From positions 3,261,001-3,325,000 of the forward strand of contig NZ_CP099966.1 in NCBI RefSeq assembly GCF_025403485.1: a stretch of DNA of 64,000 nucleotides, in the 5' to 3' direction. The DNA comes from Chryseobacterium paludis (GTDB lineage: Bacteria; Bacteroidota; Bacteroidia; Flavobacteriales; Weeksellaceae). This document shows, one piece after another, positions 29,135 through 37,038 of this stretch (its first letter is position 1; each line of letters starts with the position of its first letter). The position numbers were made by a program, and so were the translations under genes. The notes below the pieces were generated by a model that worked only from the letters and a program-made list of their open reading frames with translations, was not told the origin of the DNA and searched no databases.

Positions 29135-30661
29135 TTATCTTTTTCTTCCACCCAGTCCAAACATTCCCAGCACAGCTTTCGCTCCTTCCCTCATTAAAGT
29201 AGAGGTGAATGTTCTTCCTGCTTTACTCTGTAAAACCTGCTCAAACATACCTGGCTCTTCTTTTACTGGTCTTGCTTTTTGGGTTGGTAATGGATTTTGA
29301 GCTGCTTGTTCCATTCTGTTGGTTAGCATCTCATAGGCTGATTCTTTATTTATATCTTCTTGATATTTAGCAACTAAAGCCGATTTTCCCGTAAGCTCCG
29401 AAACCTCAGCATCGTTTAAAACATCCATTCTGGACTCAGGAGAAATTAAGTACGTATGCACCAAAGGTGTAGGAATTCCCTTTTCGTCCAATGCAGTTAC
29501 AAAAGCTTCTCCAATTCCCAAATTCTGAATTAAACTTGAAGCATTATAAAATTCTGTTGTAGGATAATTTTCAACAGCTTTTGAAATTTCTTTTTTATCT
29601 TTTGCTGTAAAACCTCTTAATGCATGCTGGATTTTCAATCCTAATTGAGAAAGAACATTTTCAGGAACATCTCCCGGAATTTGTGTGATAAAATAAATTC
29701 CCACACCTTTTGAACGAATTAATTTTACCATTGTTTCAATTTGTGAAAGCAATGCTTTAGAAGCTTCATTGAAAATTAAATGGGCTTCATCAATAAATAA
29801 AACCAATTTTGGCTTACCACTATCCCCTTCTTCAGGAAACGTCATATAGATCTCCGCAAAAAGAGAAAGCATGAAGGTTGAAAACAGTTGTGGTTTGTTT
29901 TGAATATCTGCAACTCTTAAAATATTTACTACTCCTTTTCCATCCCTTGTTTCAAGCAGATCCTGAACATCAAAACTCAATTCTCCAAAAAAACTTGCTG
30001 CTCCCTGCTGTTCCAAAGCAACTATCGATCGTAGAATAGTACCCAAAGATGCCGATGCTATCGAACCATAATTTGCTGACATTTCTGCTTTACCTTGAGC
30101 ATTATCAGTCACATATTGTAAAACTTTCTTCAGGTCATTAAGATCAATTAAAGGAAGTCCTTTATCATCACAATATTTAAATACAATCGACATGATACTC
30201 TGTTGTGTATCATTTAATTCTAAAATCTTGCTTAATAATACCGGTCCAAATTCAGTTACTGTTGCCCTTAATTTCACCCCTTGGCCACCAGAAATACTCA
30301 TCAGTTCTACCGGGAATGCCTGCGGATTGTAAGGAAGTTGAGTTTTTGCGTATCTTTCTTCTATAATAGAATTCATTTCACCAGCTTCCGCTATTCCAGA
30401 AAAATCACCCTTAATATCTAAAACTAAAGATGGGATTCCTGCATGAGATAGCTGTTCAGCAAAAACCTGCAGCGTTTTGGTCTTTCCTGTTCCTGTCGCT
30501 CCAGCAATAAGCCCATGTCGGTTTATTGTTTTCAGAGGAATTGTCACATTAACTTCTGTAACCACTTCCCCATCTAACATTCCTTTTCCTAATATTATAT
30601 GATCTCCTTTCGGAGTGTATCTTGCACTTAATTCGTCAATAAATTGTTTTTTATCTGCCAT
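29135..30661 (-). CDS. HerA-like helicase/DUF853 ATPase
   Basis: A 508-residue P-loop ATPase of the HerA/FtsK superfamily. Walker A is GATGTGKT (54-61), Walker B is LVLFIDEAHLIF, and the sensor region YFITQIPGDVPENVLSQLG follows. It matches the soluble DUF853 (YjgR-like) branch, whose in vivo role is not settled. It has no obvious nuclease (NurA) partner beside it, although an exonuclease gene follows one gene downstream. The C-terminal 60 residues contain a flexible Gln/Pro-rich stretch and end in a Gly-Arg-Lys tail. Confidence 0.92.
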   Translation of the reverse strand: MADKKQFIDELSARYTPKGDHIILGKGMLDGEVVTEVNVTIPLKTINRHGLIAGATGTGKTKTLQVFAEQLSHAGIPSLVLDIKGDFSGIAEAGEMNSIIEERYAKTQLPYNPQAFPVELMSISGGQGVKLRATVTEFGPVLLSKILELNDTQQSIMSIVFKYCDDKGLPLIDLNDLKKVLQYVTDNAQGKAEMSANYGSIASASLGTILRSIVALEQQGAASFFGELSFDVQDLLETRDGKGVVNILRVADIQNKPQLFSTFMLSLFAEIYMTFPEEGDSGKPKLVLFIDEAHLIFNEASKALLSQIETMVKLIRSKGVGIYFITQIPGDVPENVLSQLGLKIQHALRGFTAKDKKEISKAVENYPTTEFYNASSLIQNLGIGEAFVTALDEKGIPTPLVHTYLISPESRMDVLNDAEVSELTGKSALVAKYQEDINKESAYEMLTNRMEQAAQNPLPTQKARPVKEEPGMFEQVLQSKAGRTFTSTLMREGAKAVLGMFGLGGRKR

Positions 30662-31027
30662 TTGATTTTTTTTAACTTATAAATATAAAATTTTTTGCAA
30701 AATATTGAGTCATTATTATTGTATTCTTAAGAACTTCTTTATCCATACTATTTTTAATCAATACAATTATAATTGTCCTTTATAAACATAAGATCCTTAC
30801 AATCAAATTCTCCTACGTAATTATTTTTGCTTTTTAAACATGACAAAAAACAGTCTACTAATTTGGTATTTTTATACTGAATCCTTTCTGTTTGAAAATA
30901 AACAACTTTCGTTCTCCGCCAGCACCTGAAACCATTTAAATTGAAAGAAACTATCATTCAGATTTAACATTTCGTTTACAATTCATCTAATACTTTGTAT
31001 CTTTATCTAAAATTTAAAACAGAGCCA
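30662..31027. other. Intergenic region between divergent genes
   Basis: About 365 bp without a convincing gene. It contains the leader of the persulfide dioxygenase-like gene and a weak 67-codon minus-strand frame (30754-30957). No clear TAnnTTTG match was found close to either start. Confidence 0.4.
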
Positions 31028-32437
31028 ATGAAAGTTGAACAAATATATACGGGCTGTCTGGCTCAGGGAGCCTATTATATTGTATCAGAAAACGAAGCTG
31101 CAATTATAGATCCTCTACGAGAGGTAAAACCATACTTGGATCGCCTTGAAAAAGACGATGTTACTTTAAAATATATTTTTGAAACTCATTTCCATGCAGA
31201 TTTTGTTTCGGGACATTTAGATTTAAGTAAAAAGACGGGTGCTCCTATTATTTACGGACCTACTGCCAATCCTGAATTCGAAGCATTAATAGCTGAAGAC
31301 CATCAGATTTTTGAAATTGGAAAAATAAAAATAAAGGTTTTACATACTCCTGGTCATACCATGGAAAGCACGACCTATCTTTTAATAGATGAAGAGGGTA
31401 CTGAAAAAGCAATTTTTACTGGTGACACCTTATTTTTAGGAGATGTTGGCAGACCTGATCTTGCTCAAAAGGCAACCAATCTTACCCAGGAAGATCTTGC
31501 AGGAATTCTATATGAAAGCCTTCATAGTAAAATCATTCCTTTAGATGACTCTATTATTGTTTATCCGGCACATGGAGCAGGTTCTGCCTGTGGTAAAAAT
31601 ATGCAGAAAGAAACAGTGGATACTCTTGGAAATCAAAAAAGAACAAATTATGCTTTAAATCAGCCTGATAAAGAATCTTTCATTAAAGAAGTTCTGGATG
31701 GTTTAACTGCACCACCAAAATATTTCGGGATGAATGTTGCCTTAAACAAAAAGGGCTATGAAAGCATCGATACCGTTATGGATAAAGGCCTCAATCCTAT
31801 TCCTGTAGAAGATTTCGAAACTTTCGCAGAAGATTCAGGAGCCTTAATTTTAGACACCAGAGGTGCTGCTGATTTTCACAAGGGATTTATTCCAAATTCA
31901 ATAAACATAGGTTTGAAAGGAGATTTTGCTCCTTGGGTAGGAACTCTGATCGTAGATGTAAAACATCCGTTATTACTGATTACCGATGAAGGGACTGAAG
32001 AGGAGGTGATCACCAGATTAAGCAGAGTTGGATTTGATAATGTCTTAGGATACTTAGAAGGAGGTTTTAAATCATGGCAGAATGCAAATAAAGAAACCGA
32101 TGAAATTAAAAGAATTTCACCTTCTGAATTTGTAGAACAATTTAATGAGGAGTCTACTGTAATTGATGTTAGAAAACTGACTGAATATTCAGCAGAACAT
32201 ATAGATAACGCGTTTAGTAAACCATTAGATAACATAAGTGACTGGGTAAGCTCAATTGATGATTCCGAACATTTTTTCCTTCATTGCGCAGGAGGATACA
32301 GAAGCATGATTGCCGCAAGCATTCTCAACTCACACGGAATCAGAAACTTCACAGAAATAGAAGGGGGCTTTAATGGAATTAAAAAAACTGAAAAATTACC
32401 TACTTCAGATTTCGTTTGTCAGTCTAAAACATTATAA
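31028..32437 (+). CDS. Persulfide dioxygenase-like metallo-beta-lactamase fused to two rhodanese domains
   Basis: Sulfur-handling fusion of 469 residues. The start is set at ATG 31028 (MKVEQIYTG), since the upstream extension is not conserved in the family. The N-terminal beta-lactamase fold has THFHADF (H54, H56, D58), HTPGHT and FTGDTLFLGDVGRPDL, as in ETHE1-type persulfide dioxygenases. The first rhodanese (about 250-350) has lost its catalytic cysteine: the loop reads TDEGTEEE. The second (about 365-460) keeps it, with HCAGGYRS. It leads a probable operon with a lipoprotein rhodanese and a thioredoxin. Confidence 0.93.
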   Translation: MKVEQIYTGCLAQGAYYIVSENEAAIIDPLREVKPYLDRLEKDDVTLKYIFETHFHADFVSGHLDLSKKTGAPIIYGPTANPEFEALIAEDHQIFEIGKIKIKVLHTPGHTMESTTYLLIDEEGTEKAIFTGDTLFLGDVGRPDLAQKATNLTQEDLAGILYESLHSKIIPLDDSIIVYPAHGAGSACGKNMQKETVDTLGNQKRTNYALNQPDKESFIKEVLDGLTAPPKYFGMNVALNKKGYESIDTVMDKGLNPIPVEDFETFAEDSGALILDTRGAADFHKGFIPNSINIGLKGDFAPWVGTLIVDVKHPLLLITDEGTEEEVITRLSRVGFDNVLGYLEGGFKSWQNANKETDEIKRISPSEFVEQFNEESTVIDVRKLTEYSAEHIDNAFSKPLDNISDWVSSIDDSEHFFLHCAGGYRSMIAASILNSHGIRNFTEIEGGFNGIKKTEKLPTSDFVCQSKTL

Positions 32438-32445
32438 AGAAGGGA

Positions 32446-32823
32446 ATGAGAAGTAAGTTTTTGGGATATGCCATGGCTGTATCACTGATCGTAAGCTCAT
32501 GTAAAACAGCTACTCTTACACAAAACAACTCTACTATCAACATTAAAGAAGTTATTAACGGTACAGATGTTACTTTAGTGGATGTGAGAGTTCCCGAACA
32601 ATATAAAGAAGGCACGGCAAGAAATGCAATCAATATTCCATTAACTGAAATTCAGAATAATATTGATTCTTTAAAAGGTAAAAAAGTAGTTGTCTTTTGT
32701 AATAAAGGAATACAGGCTGATCAGGCCATTGAAATTTTAAAGAAAAATGGTGTGGATGCATATGATGGAACAAGCTGGAAAAATGTAAAAGCTATTCAGG
32801 ATGAGAAATCAACCGCAAAATAA
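32446..32823 (+). CDS. Rhodanese-domain lipoprotein
   Basis: A 125-residue envelope sulfurtransferase. The signal peptide MRSKFLGYAMAVSLIVSSC ends in a lipobox with the acylated cysteine at residue 19. A single rhodanese domain follows, with active-site loop FCNKGIQA, where the cysteine is present. It begins 8 bp after the dioxygenase-rhodanese fusion and is probably co-transcribed, so the operon handles sulfane sulfur on both sides of the inner membrane. Confidence 0.88.
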   Translation: MRSKFLGYAMAVSLIVSSCKTATLTQNNSTINIKEVINGTDVTLVDVRVPEQYKEGTARNAINIPLTEIQNNIDSLKGKKVVVFCNKGIQADQAIEILKKNGVDAYDGTSWKNVKAIQDEKSTAK

Positions 32824-32896
32824 TAAATTTGAATAGAATCATGAAGAGCTATATGCCTTCAAACATATTATTAGTTTAAAATTAAAAACCAAAACT

Positions 32897-33196
32897 ATGT
32901 CACAAAAATTTCAAGAACTCATTAATTCCGAAAGACCCGTATTGATTGATTTTTTCGCTACATGGTGTCAGCCTTGTAAAGTGCAGTCTTCGGTCTTAAC
33001 CACAGTAAAAGAAAATGTAGGTGAAGGAGCAAGAATCATCAAAGTAGATGTAGATCAATATCCTGCTATTGCTTCGCAATACGGAGTGCGTGGTGTTCCC
33101 ACTTTAGCCATATTTAAAGAAGGAGAGCTTCTTTGGAAAGAAAGTGGCGTTCACGATGTCAATACATTGACCCAACTTTTAAAACAATATGAATAA
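32897..33196 (+). CDS. Thioredoxin with CQPC active site
   Basis: A 99-residue cytoplasmic thioredoxin. The active site is WCQPCK (C24, C27) rather than the canonical WCGPCK, and the cis-proline segment GVPTLAIF is intact. The Gln at the second position occurs in Bacteroidota thioredoxins but would shift redox potential. It lies 73 bp after the rhodanese lipoprotein gene and could reduce persulfides made by that operon. Followed by a strong terminator. Confidence 0.9.
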   Translation: MSQKFQELINSERPVLIDFFATWCQPCKVQSSVLTTVKENVGEGARIIKVDVDQYPAIASQYGVRGVPTLAIFKEGELLWKESGVHDVNTLTQLLKQYE

Positions 33197-33223
33197 AACT
33201 GTGATAACCTCACAGTTTTTTTA
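33195..33223 (+). terminator. Terminator after thioredoxin gene
   Basis: A perfect 10-bp stem (aaaactgtga / tcacagtttt) with a 5-nt loop and a T-tract overlaps the thioredoxin stop region and separates it from the convergent nitrilase gene. Confidence 0.85.
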
Positions 33224-33232
33224 TTTAACAAA

Positions 33233-33985
33233 CTAGATTTGAATTGAAAAATCATCCCTATCATTTAAAAACTGGAAATGATTTCTAAAATCCTTTAGTT
33301 CTTCTATATTTAATTCCGCAGAAACAATGTTGCCATTTTTTTGAGAAATCTCTTTTCCGTCAGCAAAAAAACAATGTGAACTTTCCTTATAAAACAGATC
33401 ATTCCCGTCTGTTCCAATTCTATTCAAACCAAAAACATAAGATAAATTCTCTATTGCACGGGCTTTTAAAAGATGCTCCCAAGCACCCACTCTTTTTTCC
33501 GGCCAATTGGCAACATATAAGATCGCATCATAATCATTATTATTTCTTGCAAAAACAGGAAAACGAAGATCATAACAAACCTGTAACAAAAATCGAATCC
33601 CCTTATACTCAACAATTACCCTTTCTTTTCCTGGCGAGTATACTTTGTCTTCCCCTGAGAAAGAGAACAAATGCCTTTTATCATAAAAAATGACGGATGA
33701 ATCCGGCTGCACAAAAAACATTCTATTATAAAAATTTCCACCCTGCTCTACCGGAGCACTTCCACAAAACGCAGATTTTCTTTCTTTCGAAATCTTTTTC
33801 AAAAACTCTAATGACTCTTCATTACGATCTGAAACTTCAGAAGCATCCATACAAAAACCAGTTGAAAACATTTCAGGCAATAAAAAAATATCGGCTTCCT
33901 GATTGTTTAGCTGCTCTTCTATTAATTGAAAATTACTTTTCTTATTTTTCCAGATAATATCTAAATTTAACCCTATAACTTTCAT
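33233..33985 (-). CDS. Nitrilase-family omega-amidase (YafV-like)
   Basis: A 250-residue carbon-nitrogen hydrolase. I take the ATG at 33985 (MKVIGLNLDI) because the family starts there; an ATG three codons earlier is also in frame. The catalytic triad is E38 (LPEMFSTGF), K103 (YDKRHLFSF) and C137 (LQVCYDLRFP). The FSTGF and HLFS motifs point to the YafV/omega-amidase branch, which hydrolyses alpha-ketoglutaramate and related amides in methionine-salvage side reactions. Cytoplasmic. Confidence 0.9.
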   Translation of the reverse strand: MKVIGLNLDIIWKNKKSNFQLIEEQLNNQEADIFLLPEMFSTGFCMDASEVSDRNEESLEFLKKISKERKSAFCGSAPVEQGGNFYNRMFFVQPDSSVIFYDKRHLFSFSGEDKVYSPGKERVIVEYKGIRFLLQVCYDLRFPVFARNNNDYDAILYVANWPEKRVGAWEHLLKARAIENLSYVFGLNRIGTDGNDLFYKESSHCFFADGKEISQKNGNIVSAELNIEELKDFRNHFQFLNDRDDFSIQI

Positions 33986-34038
33986 AAAAATCATTCAAAA
34001 TCTTGTATAAAAATACGATTTTTAATTAATTTCGGTTC

Positions 34039-34046
34039 TATTTTTG
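34039..34046 (+). promoter_or_regulatory. -7 box upstream of the small outer-membrane protein gene
   Basis: TATTTTTG matches TAnnTTTG and lies 43 bp before the start of the gene at 34090. Confidence 0.5.
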
Positions 34047-34089
34047 CAGCTGATAATTCTTATTAGTCACAATTAAAAGTTTAGAATTT

Positions 34090-34530
34090 ATGAAGAAATT
34101 GATTTTTATGTTTATGCTTGTCTTTTTGGGAACTGCTGTAAATGCTCAGGCATGGACAGGAAAGGGAGACCAAAAGATACAGCTTGGTTTCAGTGCCTGG
34201 GGATATGGAACAGGAATTACCGGAACCTATGATTATGGGCTTAATAAGCTTGTATCAGTAGGGGCGGGTTTAAATGGTTACTTTAGCGGATATAAAAACA
34301 ATGACAATGATAACAGGGTTTTCATTTTTGGAAGAGTCAATTTCCATTTAAAAGAAGCTCTACAGCTACCTGAAAAATTGGACATCTATCCTGGTGTCGA
34401 TCTGGGTGTTCTTGGAAAGGATTTTGGAATAGGGGCTCATATTGGTGCGCGATACTTTTTCACTGAGAAAATCGGGGTATTTGCCGAAGTAGGAAACAAT
34501 GGCAGTCTGGGTGTTTCTCTAAATTTATAA
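34090..34530 (+). CDS. Small outer-membrane beta-barrel protein
   Basis: A 146-residue protein with a signal peptide cut near VNAQA (residue 20). The rest is alternating Gly/aromatic strands (about eight) with Asn/Asp-rich turns and a C-terminal SLGVSLNL, typical of a small 8-strand barrel. No specific family function is identifiable. It is preceded by a promoter and followed by a terminator, so it is monocistronic. Confidence 0.8.
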   Translation: MKKLIFMFMLVFLGTAVNAQAWTGKGDQKIQLGFSAWGYGTGITGTYDYGLNKLVSVGAGLNGYFSGYKNNDNDNRVFIFGRVNFHLKEALQLPEKLDIYPGVDLGVLGKDFGIGAHIGARYFFTEKIGVFAEVGNNGSLGVSLNL

Positions 34531-34550
34531 AACAAGTCTTATTATATGAC

Positions 34551-34577
34551 AAAGCTTCTCTATATGAGGAGCTTTTT
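34551..34577 (+). terminator. Terminator after the small outer-membrane protein gene
   Basis: Stem aaagct(t)ctc / gag(g)agcttt with a 5-nt loop, followed by six Ts, 20 bp after the stop. Confidence 0.8.
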
Positions 34578-34580
34578 TAT

Positions 34581-34610
34581 TTGGCATAGTTTTGATAATT
34601 GTTACCTTTG
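34581..34610 (+). promoter_or_regulatory. rseP promoter (TTG / TACCTTTG)
   Basis: A TTG at 34581 and TACCTTTG at 34603-34610 are separated by 19 bp, inside the 17-23 bp range for Bacteroidota promoters. The box lies 23 bp before the rseP start. Confidence 0.65.
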
Positions 34611-34633
34611 CAAATTAAATCTAAAAATCATTA

Positions 34634-35983
34634 ATGGAATTAGCAATCAAAATTTTTCAATTTATATTAAGCATTTCTATTTTAGTAGTTCTTCATGAAC
34701 TTGGTCACTTTTTACCAGCCAAATGGTTTAAAACCAAAGTAGAAAAATTTTACTTATTTTTCGATCCTTGGTTTTCTATCGCTAAGAAAAAAATCGGTGA
34801 AACAGAATACGGTATTGGATGGCTTCCTTTTGGAGGATATGTAAAAATTGCCGGAATGGTGGATGAAAGCATGGATACGGAACAGCTAAAACAACCGGCA
34901 CAACCGTGGGAGTTCCGCGCTAAACCAGCTTGGCAGAGATTAATCATCATGTTAGGTGGTGTCACAGTTAACTTTTTTCTGGCTTGGTTAATTTACAGCT
35001 GCCTTTCTCTTTTTAATGGTGAAATGTACACTGACCTTACAAAATTTGATAATGGTATCGGTGTAACGGAAGCTGGAAAAAAAATGGGATTCCAAAGTGG
35101 TGACAAAATTATCAGCATTGATGGAAAACCTGCAGAAAGATTAGAAAATTCAGCTATTAATATCCTTTTCAGTGATCAGGTTACTGTTTTAAGAAATGGG
35201 AAAGAGGCTACATTTAAAGTGAATGAAGATGGCGTAGCAGATGTTATCAAACAAAGAGAAGCAAAACTGTATATCACACCAAGAATTCCTATGATCATTG
35301 ATTCTTTGGCAACACCTTCCTCTAAAGCATCAGGATTGGCTAAAGGAGACCGAATTGTAGCGATTAATGGTAAATCCACTCCTTTCTTTGATGAAGTAAG
35401 CTCAACATTAGCAGAAAACAAAGGAAAAACAGTTAGCATTGATGTAACCCGTGGCGCTGAAAGACAAACAATTTCTGCACCTGTTGACAAAAATGGTAAA
35501 CTGGGAATTGCAGTTGACCAAAAAAGCCTTGCGAGTGTAGTTACTGATAAAAAATATTCTTTTGGAGAATCTATTCCCAGAGGTTTAGAAAGAACGATTG
35601 AAGCTTTGACCATGCAGGTTAAGCAATTCAAGATCATGTTTAACTCTAAAATTCAAGGATATAAAAATGTAGGTGGTCCTATTGCAATCGTGAAATCTAT
35701 GCCTGTAAACAAGGCTGCAGATGGTAGCTTTGCTATCAATTGGCCTGCTTTCTGGAGTTTTACGGCAATGTTCTCGATCTGGTTGGCATTCCTGAACCTT
35801 ATTCCAATCCCGGGACTTGATGGTGGACACGTTATTTTCACATTATATGAAATCATTTTCGGGAAACCAGTCCCTCAAAAAGTATTAGAAAATGCACAGA
35901 TGATTGGCGTTATCTTCCTGTTAGGCTTGATGTTACTGATTTTCGGAAGTGATATCTTTAAAATATTTACAGGGAAATTATAA
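34634..35983 (+). CDS. rseP: RIP metalloprotease RseP
   Basis: A site-2 protease that cuts membrane-embedded substrates such as anti-sigma factors. The 449-residue product has the zinc motif HELGH (21-25) in the first membrane helix, two PDZ domains (about 130-190 and 205-285) and the LDG motif in PGLDGGHV near residue 397 with the third zinc ligand. The C-terminal helix completes the fold. In this genome it could act on the ECF anti-sigma factor at 4187, but that is inference. Confidence 0.96.
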   Translation: MELAIKIFQFILSISILVVLHELGHFLPAKWFKTKVEKFYLFFDPWFSIAKKKIGETEYGIGWLPFGGYVKIAGMVDESMDTEQLKQPAQPWEFRAKPAWQRLIIMLGGVTVNFFLAWLIYSCLSLFNGEMYTDLTKFDNGIGVTEAGKKMGFQSGDKIISIDGKPAERLENSAINILFSDQVTVLRNGKEATFKVNEDGVADVIKQREAKLYITPRIPMIIDSLATPSSKASGLAKGDRIVAINGKSTPFFDEVSSTLAENKGKTVSIDVTRGAERQTISAPVDKNGKLGIAVDQKSLASVVTDKKYSFGESIPRGLERTIEALTMQVKQFKIMFNSKIQGYKNVGGPIAIVKSMPVNKAADGSFAINWPAFWSFTAMFSIWLAFLNLIPIPGLDGGHVIFTLYEIIFGKPVPQKVLENAQMIGVIFLLGLMLLIFGSDIFKIFTGKL

Positions 35984-36009
35984 GATTTTTCAAATTTTCA
36001 AAAGAAAAA

Positions 36010-36041
36010 TTTGTCTGGTATAAATATTCGTCCTATATTTG
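36010..36041 (+). promoter_or_regulatory. Promoter of the first tRNA-Asn
   Basis: TTTG at 36010-36013 and TATATTTG at 36034-36041 with a 20-bp spacer, an exact match to the Bacteroidota consensus. The same boxes and spacing occur before the second tRNA-Asn. Confidence 0.75.
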
Positions 36042-36065
36042 CACCACTTAAAAAACAAAGGACAT

Positions 36066-36142
36066 TCCTCCTTAGCTCAGTTGGTTAGAGCATCTGACTG
36101 TTAATCAGAGGGTCGCTGGTTCGAGCCCAGCAGGAGGAGCCA
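36066..36142 (+). tRNA. tRNA-Asn (GTT), CCA encoded
   Basis: The acceptor TCCTCCT pairs with AGGAGGA, the anticodon arm is TCTGA-CTGTTAA-TCAGA giving anticodon GTT, and the T arm is intact. The encoded 3' end reads GCCA. It is the left boundary of an integrated island, whose insertion target is the 3' half of this gene. Confidence 0.97.
36097..36142 (+). repeat. Left att-like repeat (46 bp, 3' half of tRNA-Asn)
   Basis: The 46 bases from the anticodon loop to CCA are identical to 40707-40752. This is the direct repeat expected when a tyrosine-integrase element inserts into a tRNA gene and restores its 3' end. Confidence 0.85.
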
Positions 36143-36152
36143 TATTATCAAG

Positions 36153-36186
36153 GAGTTACGATATTCATTTATTGTAACTCTTTTTT
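36153..36186 (+). terminator. Terminator after the first tRNA-Asn
   Basis: Stem gagttac/gtaactc with a T-run of six. The same stem sequence follows the second tRNA-Asn at 41115. Confidence 0.75.
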
Positions 36187-36830
36187 ATTTGCACAAAATT
36201 TGCATAAAAATTCAGCATTTTAATATCTTTTTCAATATTCTATTTGCATAAACCTTGCACAAGCTCCAAATTTCCGCCTGAAAAAATAAAAGAATTAAAA
36301 TATATCAGACATAACACTAGGCGCAATAAGGCTTATAAATCAATTTAAAACATCAAGACAACAAACACAAGCCGCCTAAAAACACCTTTAAACACCACCA
36401 CAACTCTAACTTACATCAAACCTAGATAGAAGTAAGAATAAAACCCATAAATAACCACTGATCAAAATACAAACGACCACACAAGACCACACAAAATCAA
36501 AAACAACTGTCTGAAAAAGTTGTATAGAAAAAAGGGGGCGGAGAGAAAAAAAACATTCTAACCCATAGGAGGTAAGCAGAAAGTAGGTACAGTCTTTACA
36601 TCTATAAATAAAATTTTGGTGTGGAATTGCTGTAAATTCTTCTATAAAGGGATTGCTTTGATTTTTCAAACTTTTTGTGTGGGGTAATTAGGCAGATATA
36701 TATTCACTACTTCCTCTCCAACTGTATTTGATATTTTTAAAAATTATCGAGGGAGGAGAGTCAAACTACCAAACACAATTACAAAAATTCATATCTTAGC
36801 ATTTCAAATTTTATCGAAAAAAAATATAAA
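36187..36830. other. Gene-poor left end of the island
   Basis: About 640 bp of AT-rich sequence with no convincing gene. It has several TTTGCA-type short repeats near 36187-36260. One hydrophobic minus-strand frame of 87 codons (36406-36669) is not clearly coding. This is where an integrase gene would be expected, and none is seen. Confidence 0.5.
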
Positions 36831-36850
36831 GCGTTAGCTTTTATTCTGTT

Positions 36851-36959
36851 ATAGGGAATCTGGTAAATTCAAAATGTAACACGGAATAAACAGTTGATGC
36901 TCACGTCATATGGCGTGGGCTATTCTTGTTTGTGTTACAGGCTTACCAGAGCCCCCTAT
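36851..36959 (+). ncRNA. Long multi-stem hairpin element (candidate structured RNA)
   Basis: One 109-nt stretch folds into a nested rod: atAGGG/CCCTat (36851-36856 with 36954-36959), TCTGGTAA/TTACCAGA (36859-36866 with 36943-36950), GTAACAC/GTGTTAC (36876-36882 with 36932-36938), GAATA/TATTC (36884-36888 with 36921-36925) and GCTCACGTC/GGCGTGGGC (36899-36907 with 36912-36920) around an ATAT loop. Two pairs in the top stem work only as G-U, which favours an RNA. It lies 80 bp before the broken gene at 37039. Function unknown; a DNA-level recombination site is the main alternative. Confidence 0.55.
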
Positions 36960-36973
36960 TGCAGATTGAGTTT

Positions 36974-37016
36974 AGTCCCACGCTTTCTGTTTAATTAAAC
37001 CTTTCACTTTGGGACT
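36974..37016 (+). promoter_or_regulatory. Second hairpin in the leader of the broken island gene
   Basis: AGTCCCA (36974-36980) pairs with TGGGACT (37010-37016), and the enclosed loop contains a perfect 12-bp palindrome GTTTAATTAAAC (36989-37000). It lies 22 bp before the ATG at 37039 and directly after the larger rod-shaped hairpin. Confidence 0.45.
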
Positions 37017-37038
37017 GAGTGATATAACAAAATCACTT

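Noticed and set aside
30754..30957. 67-codon minus-strand frame upstream of the persulfide dioxygenase-like gene, with several cysteines
   Set aside because: No start context, no homologue I recognise, and it sits in an intergenic region between divergent genes; not enough coding signal to list as a gene.
36406..36669. 87-codon minus-strand frame with a hydrophobic C-terminal half in the left end of the island
   Set aside because: The hydrophobic stretch arises from a T-rich strand; no promoter, partner or recognisable domain. Left as non-coding.
36832..36850. gcgttagctttt motif beside the hairpin element, considered as an integron attC site
   Set aside because: It does not fit the attC core GTTRRRY, and no integron integrase or cassette array is present.
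36851..36959. Hairpin element considered as a retron non-coding RNA
   Set aside because: No reverse transcriptase gene lies in the window and the nested-rod shape lacks the branched msr-msd layout.
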